Below are positions 1-7,200 of a stretch of DNA of 9,448 bases, in pieces. The position numbers and the translations under genes were made by a program. Below the pieces are notes generated by a model, which was not told the DNA's origin, made no database searches, and worked only from the letters and a program-made list of their open reading frames with translations. The stretch comes from JAXJYR01 sp964593515. Its GTDB lineage: Bacteria; Bacillota_I; Bacilli_A; Erysipelotrichales; Erysipelotrichaceae. The DNA is taken from assembly GCA_964593515.1 (NCBI GenBank), contig CAZQJH010000060.1, positions 1-9,448 of the forward strand, given 5' to 3'. Numbering within the stretch: the first letter of the stretch is position 1; every line of letters begins with the position of its first letter.

Positions 1-47
1 GAAGTAATACTTAATAATAAACATAAAATTAAAACTATTTTTTTCAT
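1..47 (-). CDS. 5' end of a secreted or lipoprotein-like gene (partial)
   Basis: An ATG at 47-45 on the minus strand opens a frame that runs off the window edge after 15 codons, reading MKKIVLILCLLLSIT. This is a basic start followed by a hydrophobic stretch, typical of a signal peptide; the Cys at residue 9 is early for a lipobox, so lipoprotein status is open. A ribosome binding site AAGAGG (57-52) lies 4 nt before the ATG. The gene follows fhs by 33 nt in the same direction, with a hairpin and T-tract between them and no separate -10 box that I can see. The product cannot be named from this fragment. Confidence 0.55.
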   Translation of the reverse strand, partial: MKKIVLILCLLLSIT

Positions 48-57
48 AAAACCTCTT

Positions 58-81
58 AAAAAAGGAATTCTTACGAATTCC
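58..81 (-). terminator. Rho-independent terminator after fhs
   Basis: Read on the minus strand, GGAATTC (81-75), loop GTAA (74-71) and GAATTCC (70-64) form a perfect 7-bp stem followed by six T (63-58). The last G of the fhs TAG stop is the first base of the stem. The stem is short and AT-rich, so termination may be incomplete; the next gene's ribosome binding site begins directly after the T-tract. Confidence 0.7.
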
Positions 82-1751
82 TAGAATAAACCTGTAATTT
101 TTCCACTTTCATCAATGTCCATGTTTAAAGCAGCTGGTTTTTTAGGTAAACCTGGCATTGTTAGAACTTTACCAGTTAAAGCAACAATAAATCCAGCTCC
201 TAAAGATGGTGATAATTGACGAACAGTAATTCTAAAGTTAGTAGGTGCTCCAAATTTCTTTGGATCATCACTTAATGACATTTGTGTTTTAGCCATACAG
301 ATTGGTTTTTTATCCCAACCTAATTTTTCATAAGTAGCAATTTGTGCTAAAGCTTCTTCAGTAAAGTCAACTCCATCAGCCCCATATACTTTTTTCGCAA
401 TAATTTCAATTTTTTCGGGGATTGTTAGGTTAGTATCGTATAATGTTTCAAAGTTATTTTCATGTTCACATAAATCAATTAATTGACTAGCTAAATCTAA
501 AGCTCCTTCTCCACCTTTAGCCCATACTTGAGATAATGACATTGGGTGATTATTTTCAGCACACCAAGCTTTTAAAGCATTAACTTCATTTTCGGTATCG
601 CTAGCAAATTCATTAATAGCAACAATATAAGGTAAGTTAAATTGTTTAATACTATCAATATGTTTACCTAAGTTAGCACATCCAGCTAATAAAGCTTCAA
701 CATTTTCTTCTTTTAAATCTTCATAAGCAACATTACCATGTTGTTTTAATGCTCTAATAGTAGCTACAATAACAACCGCACTTGGAGTTAAATCAGCTAA
801 ACGACATTTAATATCTAAGAATTTTTCTGCTCCTAAATCAGCTCCAAATCCAGCTTCAGTAATCGTATAATCAGCTAATTTTAAACAAGTTTTAGTAGCT
901 AAAATAGAGTTACATCCATGAGCAATATTCGCAAATGGTCCTCCATGAATTAATACTGGGTTGTGTTCTAAAGTTTGAACCATGTTTGGTTTAATAGCAT
1001 CTTTTAAGACCATTGCTAAAGCCCCTTCAATTTTTAAATCTTTAACATAAACTGGAGCTCCATCTAAAGTATAAGCTACTAACATTTCGCCTAAACGATA
1101 TTTTAAATCTTCTAATGAATTAGCTAAACATAAAACAGCCATTACTTCACTAGCTACGGTAATATGGAAATGATCTTTACGTTCAATACCATTTTTATCA
1201 TAATCTTGAGCAATTGTAATATCTCTTAAAGTACGATCGTTCATATCTAAACAACGTTTCCAAACTACACGATCTTTATCAATATTTAATTCATTACCTT
1301 GGAATAAATGATTATCTAAACAAGCACTAATTAAGTTATTAGCAGTTGTAATAGCATGCATATCTCCAGTGAAATGTAAGTTAATATCTTCCATTGGTAC
1401 TACTTGAGCATATCCTCCTCCAGCAGCTCCACCTTTTAAACCAAAAACTGGTCCTAATGATGGTTCACGTAAAGCAATCATAGTTTTTTTACCTAAACGG
1501 TTAAAAGCATCTCCTAATCCAACTGTAGTTGTTGATTTACCTTCACCAGCTTTAGTTGGGTTAATAGCAGTTACTAAGATTAATTTACCATCTTTTTTAT
1601 CTTTATTTCTTTCTAAAACATCTAAAGATACTTTAGCTTTATATTTTCCATATTCTTCTAAATCATCTTCACTAATTCCTACTTTACTAGCAACTTCTTT
1701 AATTGGTTGCATAACACATTCTTGTGCAATTTCTAAGTCTGTTTTAAACAT
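81..1751 (-). CDS. fhs: Formate-tetrahydrofolate ligase (10-formyl-THF synthetase)
   Basis: This cytoplasmic enzyme makes 10-formyl-tetrahydrofolate from formate, ATP and THF. The product feeds purine ring closure, initiator-tRNA formylation and other one-carbon reactions. At 556 aa it has the family's usual length. The ATP-binding loop PTKAGEGKSTTT is at residues 65-76, followed by the family blocks EPSLGPVFGLKGGAAGGGYA (96-115) and NLHFTGDMHAI (124-134). The C-terminus, with PGLPKKPAA, looks complete. The ATG start is supported by GGAGG at 1763-1759, 7 nt upstream. It is the last gene of the operon, 14 nt after purD, which fits shared use in purine synthesis. No frameshift or missing motif is seen. 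Confidence 0.97.
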   Translation of the reverse strand: MFKTDLEIAQECVMQPIKEVASKVGISEDDLEEYGKYKAKVSLDVLERNKDKKDGKLILVTAINPTKAGEGKSTTTVGLGDAFNRLGKKTMIALREPSLGPVFGLKGGAAGGGYAQVVPMEDINLHFTGDMHAITTANNLISACLDNHLFQGNELNIDKDRVVWKRCLDMNDRTLRDITIAQDYDKNGIERKDHFHITVASEVMAVLCLANSLEDLKYRLGEMLVAYTLDGAPVYVKDLKIEGALAMVLKDAIKPNMVQTLEHNPVLIHGGPFANIAHGCNSILATKTCLKLADYTITEAGFGADLGAEKFLDIKCRLADLTPSAVVIVATIRALKQHGNVAYEDLKEENVEALLAGCANLGKHIDSIKQFNLPYIVAINEFASDTENEVNALKAWCAENNHPMSLSQVWAKGGEGALDLASQLIDLCEHENNFETLYDTNLTIPEKIEIIAKKVYGADGVDFTEEALAQIATYEKLGWDKKPICMAKTQMSLSDDPKKFGAPTNFRITVRQLSPSLGAGFIVALTGKVLTMPGLPKKPAALNMDIDESGKITGLF

Positions 1752-1765
1752 TATTTTACCTCCGA

Positions 1766-2998
1766 TTACATATCTTTTTTTCCAATATCGTTACGATGGA
1801 ATAATTTATCACAATGGATTTTACTAATTTCTTGATAAGCTTTCGTATAAGCATTTTCTAAGCTATCTTCTAAAGCTGTAGCAATTAAAACACGTCCACC
1901 ATTAGTAACTAAATTATTATCTTTTTTAGCTGTTCCCATATGGTATAGTAGAATATCTAAATCATGATCGATATTGATTATAGCATCTTTAGTACTAGAA
2001 GCTGGATATCCATCACTAGCTAAAACAACTCCTAAACTAACTTTATCACTCCATTGAAGGCTAACTTCTTCATTATTCATAACTTTAAGAATAGTATCTA
2101 CAAAATCACTTTCTAAACGAGGTAAAATTACTTCGGCTTCTGGATCACCAAAACGAGCATTGAATTCAATTGTTTTAACGCCATTTTCAGTTAACATTAA
2201 TCCACCATATAAGAATCCTTTAAAGTAATGTCCTTCTTCAACCATTGCTTTAGCCATTGGTCGCATAACTTTTTCCATTGTTTCTTCAATGATTTCTTTG
2301 GTAATCTTTTTAACTGGTGAATAACATCCCATTCCTCCAGTATTAGGTCCTTTATCCCCATCATAAGCACATTTATGATCTTGCGCAATTTCACATGGGA
2401 CAATTGTTGTACCATTCACAAAACAAATTAAAGAAAATTCAAAACCAAATAAACATTCTTCAATAACAACTTTATTTCCTTCGATACTAAAAGCTACTTC
2501 AATTGCTTCAAGTGCTTCTTCAATACTACTTGCAACAGTTACTCCTTTACCAGCTTTTAATCCATCTTCTTTAATAACAATTGGGGCTCCTTGTTTTTCC
2601 ACATAAGCAATAGCTTCTTCTTTATTATCAAAAGTAGCATATGCAGCAGTTGGAATATTATATTTCATCATAATTTTTTTCGCAAAATCTTTACTAGATT
2701 CTACTTGAGCTGCATCTTTACTTGGTCCAAAGATTTTTAAGTTAGCTGCTTCAAAAGCATCAACAACTCCTAAAGATAAACTTGATTCAGGACCAACGAT
2801 AGTTAAGTCGATTGCTTCTTCTTGCGCAAACTTAACTAATCCTTCAACATCACTATCACTAATGTTAACACATGTTGCAATATCTTCCATTCCTGGATTA
2901 CCTGGAGCAACAAAAACTTGTTTAACTAATTTAGAGCGATAAGCTGCATGAGCTAAAGCATGCTCTCTTCCACCTTTACCAATAACTAAAATTTTCAT
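1766..2998 (-). CDS. purD: Phosphoribosylamine-glycine ligase (GAR synthetase)
   Basis: This ATP-grasp enzyme joins glycine to 5-phosphoribosylamine in the third step of de novo purine synthesis. At 410 aa it is slightly shorter than many homologues (about 420-430). Visible motifs are the N-terminal GKGGREHALAHA (7-18), APGNPGM (31-37), VGPESSLSLG (68-77), the ATP-grasp loop KAGKGVTVA (148-156), QDHKCAYDGDKGPNTGGMG (206-224), the metal-binding EFNARFGDPEAE (278-289), and a C-terminal FHRNDIGKK close to the family's usual ending. The ribosome binding site AAAGGG (3012-3007) overlaps the region just after the upstream TAG stop, 8 nt before the ATG. The gene sits outside any visible pur cluster, between a PTS IIA gene and fhs. 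Confidence 0.96.
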   Translation of the reverse strand: MKILVIGKGGREHALAHAAYRSKLVKQVFVAPGNPGMEDIATCVNISDSDVEGLVKFAQEEAIDLTIVGPESSLSLGVVDAFEAANLKIFGPSKDAAQVESSKDFAKKIMMKYNIPTAAYATFDNKEEAIAYVEKQGAPIVIKEDGLKAGKGVTVASSIEEALEAIEVAFSIEGNKVVIEECLFGFEFSLICFVNGTTIVPCEIAQDHKCAYDGDKGPNTGGMGCYSPVKKITKEIIEETMEKVMRPMAKAMVEEGHYFKGFLYGGLMLTENGVKTIEFNARFGDPEAEVILPRLESDFVDTILKVMNNEEVSLQWSDKVSLGVVLASDGYPASSTKDAIINIDHDLDILLYHMGTAKKDNNLVTNGGRVLIATALEDSLENAYTKAYQEISKIHCDKLFHRNDIGKKDM

Positions 2999-3012
2999 TT
3001 ATTTTTCCCTTT

Positions 3013-3336
3013 CTATTTTGTGTTTAAGTTATCAATTTTTTTATATAATGCAATAAATTCTTCACACAAAATCTTAAAACATTCTGCACTCATCATTTGG
3101 TCTTGAGCATGGGTAAATAAAGCACTAAATGCAATTCCTTTACCTTCTGCTTCCATTTGAATTAGCTGTGAATGTAGACGATGCCCTTGCGCATATAAAT
3201 CATTACCTTTGCGCATTAGTTCATTACACAGTTCATAATTTCCTGTTTTAGCTTCATGAATAGCTTCTAAATAGTTACTACGTGCTTGACCAACAGCACT
3301 AATTAAATCAAGTAATTTAAATTCATTTGCGTTCAT
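3013..3336 (-). CDS. PTS lactose/cellobiose-family IIA protein
   Basis: This small all-helical phosphocarrier of the PTS lactose/cellobiose class takes phosphate from HPr and passes it to a IIB partner. At 107 aa it matches LacF/ChbA size. The active-site block is FTHAQDQMMSA (74-84): His76 is the expected phosphorylated residue, and Asp79 corresponds to the Asp that holds the metal at the trimer core in known members. HRLHSQLIQMEAEG (52-65) also fits the family. The ATG at 3336 has GAGGTG at 3349-3344; two ATGs between them (3343 and 3340) are out of frame. No IIB or IIC gene is in the window. Its position as first gene of an operon with purD and fhs is unusual, so its partner, and whether its role is transport or regulation, cannot be told. 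Confidence 0.92.
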   Translation of the reverse strand: MNANEFKLLDLISAVGQARSNYLEAIHEAKTGNYELCNELMRKGNDLYAQGHRLHSQLIQMEAEGKGIAFSALFTHAQDQMMSAECFKILCEEFIALYKKIDNLNTK

Positions 3337-3365
3337 TCATCATCACCTCGTTGTATATTGTAACA
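3337..3365 (-). promoter_or_regulatory. Extended -10 promoter and RBS of the IIA-purD-fhs operon
   Basis: On the minus strand, TGT followed by TACAAT (3365-3357) is an extended -10 element. No good -35 hexamer is seen at normal spacing; the T-rich stretch around 3380-3385 is the nearest candidate. The predicted start of transcription is about 3350, immediately before the Shine-Dalgarno GAGGTG (3349-3344), giving a leader of about 14 nt. A second, weaker candidate -10 is TAAAAT at 3372-3367. Confidence 0.5.
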
Positions 3366-3453
3366 CATTTTAGACCACATAAAAAGTAGGTATTACCTTT
3401 ATTGTCCTAATTCATCGTTTGAAGTAGTAAAAGCCCCCGAGTTTAACCGTAAA

Positions 3454-3808
3454 ATGATAACAAATATAACTATTCTCAATATTGTAACTAGTATTGAAAG
3501 TAGTGCATTTCGCAAATGTAAGAATTTGAATTCAATTTCTATATGTAATTATAACAGTAGTGAAGGAATAAATATTTTTGATCCTTCGATGCAAAATAAG
3601 TTGATTTGTAGTTTAAACGATAGTTTATTAGATGTTTTTTTGTAGTATTTTACTGATTCTCAAATAAAAAAGAATATATTAGTACCGAGTGTATGGGATA
3701 AACTAAATATTGATACACAAGTAAAAAGATTCTTTGCTCATTCGAGAAAATCCTTTAAAGCAATATGATTTAGAATTTTATAAAATAAGGAGTGAAATAC
3801 GACCATAA
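3454..3808 (+). pseudogene. Decayed BspA-like leucine-rich-repeat gene fragment
   Basis: The translation from 3454 contains ITNITILNIVTSIESSAF followed by RKCKNLNSISI. This closely follows the BspA/LRR_5 repeat pattern (xSIxIPxxVTSIGxxAFxxCxxLxSI). The frame stops at TAG 3643-3645 but then stays open as YFTDSQIKKNILVPSVWDKL and on to about 3745. From there sensible coding continues in the +1 frame as ENPLKQYDLEFYKIRSEIRP, ending at TAA 3806-3808 inside the terminator loop. So the fragment carries one nonsense codon and one frameshift. There is no ribosome binding site before 3454, and the frame is open upstream only to 3364, where it runs into the operon promoter, so the 5' part of the gene is missing. 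The 63-codon frame 3454-3645 alone is unlikely to be a real gene. The part after the repeats is not one I can name with certainty. Confidence 0.7.
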
Positions 3809-3830
3809 GGTTGTTTTCACTCCTTTTGTT
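3787..3830. terminator. Long bidirectional terminator between LRR remnant and NUDIX gene
   Basis: AAGGAGTGAAA (3787-3797) pairs with TTTCACTCCTT (3815-3825). After one bulged T, ACGACC (3799-3804) pairs with GGTTGT (3809-3814, one G-U pair) around the loop ATAA. This makes 17 base pairs. On the plus strand it is followed by TTTGTTT; on the minus strand the continuation TATTTTATAAAA is also T-rich and lies just past the NUDIX stop codon. It therefore can end transcripts from both sides. The TAA closing the LRR remnant lies in the loop, which suggests it was that gene's own terminator. Confidence 0.8.
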
Positions 3831-4222
3831 TAATCTACAGTATATTGCTTTAATGCATCAAAAATAGCATAATCACTAGGTTCAAATTGGTAGGTATAAA
3901 GTTCATCGATAGTAACAAAACGATACTCGCTATGATCATTACCTTGAATATTTCCTTGGAAATATTCAAGAATAAAAGCATGAACATTTAAGCAATAATC
4001 ATCTCTTTGATCAATGACAGTAGTTAAATAAGTTTTTACTTTCACATCGATATTTAATTCTTCTTTAAATTCACGAATAATAGCATGTTCTAAGCTTTCA
4101 TTAGCTTCAACTTTACCTCCAGGAAATTCCCAGATTCCATCATGAACCTTACTTTTGCGTTTTCCAATTAAATAACGATGATCTTTTTGCATTATTCCAC
4201 ATACTATTTCTAATATTTTCAT
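3830..4222 (-). CDS. MutT-like NUDIX hydrolase
   Basis: This small cytoplasmic pyrophosphohydrolase is most like the MutT group that cleaves oxidised or damaged nucleoside triphosphates. At 130 aa it is typical in length. The substrate-side block WEFPGGK is at 31-37. The NUDIX box runs from Gly36 to Ile58, with Glu42, Arg50-Glu51 and the metal-binding Glu54-Glu55. The usual Gly near the end of the box is Asn57 (EELNI), a conservative change that probably does not abolish activity. The N-terminus VCGIMQKDHRYLIGKR matches the first strand pair. The ribosome binding site GTGAGG contains the TGA stop of the upstream CotH-like gene, so translation is probably coupled. It has no promoter of its own that I can see. 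Substrate is unknown; 8-oxo-dGTP is a family-based guess. Confidence 0.92.
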   Translation of the reverse strand: MKILEIVCGIMQKDHRYLIGKRKSKVHDGIWEFPGGKVEANESLEHAIIREFKEELNIDVKVKTYLTTVIDQRDDYCLNVHAFILEYFQGNIQGNDHSEYRFVTIDELYTYQFEPSDYAIFDALKQYTVD

Positions 4223-4229
4223 ATTAACC

Positions 4230-7200
4230 TCACTTTATTATATCCAATAAACGGATAAACATAGCTGCACTTTCAGCTCTGGTTGCATAAGAAGTTGGTA
4301 ATAATTTATTATTACTTCCTTTAATAATTTGATTAGCTACACACCAATTCATGGCATTATAAGCATAATCACTAACTTGATGATAATCATCATAGTTTTC
4401 TAAAGTTGCATTAATATTACCATTAATTCCTTTAAATAAAGCATAATTACGAAGCATAATAGCTAAATCTTGACGGGTGATTTTATCATCAGGACCAAAA
4501 CTTTTATTTTGATATCCAGAAACTATGTGATGATTAGATGCCCATATAATAGCATTACTATACCATAATCCATCTTGGACATCTTTAAAAGATGGAGCAT
4601 ATATTACTTTTGGATTAGCTTCAATTCGATATAAAATAGTTGCAACCATTCCTCTAGTAATATCTTTATTTGGACTAAAATATACATTACCACCATCACC
4701 TAACATAATATCTAATTCATATGCATTTTTAATAGCATAATAAAACCAATCGTTAGAATTAACATCTTTAAAATTCATCACCTTTTTACTTTCCAACAAC
4801 TCAATTGCTTTACTTAGATTAATTAAAGCATTACTTACTTGTTCATCACTAGCATTTAAATCATCTAGTATTTCTTTTGCTTTAATCATAGCTTTATATA
4901 AATTATCATATGAAGTATTAGTATAATCATTAGCTTTAATTAAAATAGCTTTATCATATTCAGCTTGTAATAAAGTTTTATTAGCTTTTAAAACTAAACT
5001 ATTTTTAGCTAATTCAAGCATTGTAATAAGATTATTAATTTCATCTTGAGTTGCATTATCTTTAGCTAATAAGTAATTAGCTTGGGTTAATAGACATTGA
5101 TAGTCAAACCAAGATAGTGGTGTATAATCATCTTCAATTAGTGAATAAGATTCATTAATTAAAACTTTTAATGCTTTAATATTAACTAAGTCATTAATAG
5201 CTTCAGCTAATAAATTAGTAATTTCATCGATTTCTATTTGGGTTGGATGTAATTTATTATTAATTAAAATAGCTTCATCTTTAACTGTGAGATAGTTTTG
5301 ATAAGAAACCTTAGTATAATCATCTATATTAAAAGTTTGCTTTAATAATTCTTCTAAATTAGTTTTATCAACATCACGATAAGTTAAATTATCAATTGCT
5401 TGATTAAGTTTATTAATAGCTTCCTTGATTTGCTTATCATTTAGATTAGGATTATTTAATAAAGTATCAATTTCCATCATAACCATACTTAAGTTTTGAT
5501 ATGATTCAATGGTATATAAATCTTCTTGATATGTTTTAGCTTGTTGTAACAGATTGTTTAACTTATCCAGTAAGTTAGATTCATTATGTTTATAGATAAC
5601 TAATTCAGATAAAGAACAATATTGATAGAAATTATTATCACCTAAAGCATTAGTTATTTCTATTTTTAAATAACGAGTATTAATTTGATTAAGAAAAGCA
5701 TGTTTATATTCATGACGATTAATTAGATATAATTCATAAGAAGTAAATTGATAAGTATCAATTAAATTATAAGTATTATTATCTAATGAAGCATATATTT
5801 TTAATTCAATAATATCACCATCAGCAAAATCTTTATCTAAACGTGGTAAGAAAGAAACATAATCAATTTTATAATTGTCTTGTAAGTCAATAATAATACT
5901 TTGGGGTAATTTTTTACTTGAATCACTTAACCAATAAGTAGTTGGATCTTGATCATTGATTTTATTAATATCATTTAGATTAGAACTACAACTTAAGATT
6001 TGATATGTAACTTGATTTTGGGGATTTAATTCTCGACTAGTTAAATTTAATAAACAATTTTCTAAGGAAGTTAAAGCATTATCAATTACTAATTGAGAGG
6101 TTGGATTATTTTGTAATAATTCATTAATTTCTTTAATAGTTATTTGTAATTGTTGGTATGAATAATCAGCATATAAATTAGGTTTAATTAGTTTAGCTTC
6201 GTTTAAACGATTATTTAACTTAGTTGTATCAATAAGATTATTAGCTTTAAAACAAATAATATCTTTACCTTGATTAGTAATAACTTCCATTACATTTAAT
6301 TCATTATTTAGTGTATTTAATTCATGATAAGTAAAAGTAAAGGTTTTAGAATTAACGTTATCATAAATTAATTTTCCATTAAGTTTAATACTAGTTGTTG
6401 TATTTTGGGGTAAATGTAAAGTAACATCGTTGTAATTGTTTAAGAATATTATATCATTATTTATATCTAAAACTTGATTATCACTAGTGAAAATAAGTGA
6501 TAAATCATTTTGTTGATAGTTAGCTAAAGATGTAAGAATGGTATCAATTGATTTAAAATGAGTATCTAACCAAGCTAAACGTTGTGATAAATAAGCTTTA
6601 AGATTAATGAATTCTTGATTAAAGTCATTATAGTCTCGTTTATCACCCCATAGGTTATAATCTAACTCACCACTATCTTTTAAATAAGGATAATATTGAT
6701 CCATAATCCCATTTTCGATAATTAAAGATTTGAAGTCGTAGTAATGAGTGTCATATAACTCCTTAGCTTTTAAGACAAAGAAAGGATCTTTACATAAATA
6801 ACGATACCATTGTCGATCTTGTGCTCTTCCTTCATAAGTAGTATCAAAGAAATAAGTTTGCCATTTATTATAATTTCTTACTCCTACATTACCACTAGAA
6901 TGATCCATATCCCAAATAGGTCCCATTATTAGTTTTTCATGATGTGGTTTATACATAAAAGTTGATTGGCACATAAAATCAGCATTAAAGAATAATTCAT
7001 TAATTAACCAAGTTGATATTAATGAATTTAAATCAACTAAATCTTGATAATGATAAGTTTCATTATTAAAAGTAGTATTATAAGTACTAGCAGTGGTAGC
7101 ATCTTCTACAGCTTGCAGATAATCTTTACTATAATTAAATAGTTTAGAACTAGTATTAATATATTCCGGATTTTTATATTGGATTGGTTGACCATCTTCA

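Noticed and set aside
2197..2415. A 72-codon minus-strand open frame inside purD
   Set aside because: It lies wholly within the well-supported purD frame, has no ribosome binding site of note and no recognisable motif; it is an out-of-frame shadow.
3338..3343. Alternative upstream ATG starts for the IIA gene
   Set aside because: The ATGs at 3343 and 3340 are not in frame with the IIA coding sequence, and they are too close to the GAGGTG site to be preferred.
3454..3645. A 63-aa plus-strand gene taken as intact
   Set aside because: There is no Shine-Dalgarno, the start lies in the middle of an LRR unit, and coding similarity continues past the TAG, so it is better treated as part of a pseudogene.
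3787..3825. The 17-bp hairpin as a transposon end or small RNA
   Set aside because: It is flanked by T-rich tails on both strands and sits exactly between two convergent 3' ends, with no second copy in the window; a bidirectional terminator explains it.
3337..3829. tRNA, riboswitch or CRISPR content in the largest gene-free stretch
   Set aside because: No cloverleaf, no regularly spaced repeats and no leader-type structure were seen; the promoter, LRR remnant and terminator account for it.
3935..3951. A 17-base sequence (ATCATTACCTTGAATAT) shared between the NUDIX gene and the CotH-like gene at 7785-7801
   Set aside because: Both copies encode IQGND on the minus strand in unrelated contexts and the flanks differ; in such AT-rich coding DNA this is most likely chance.
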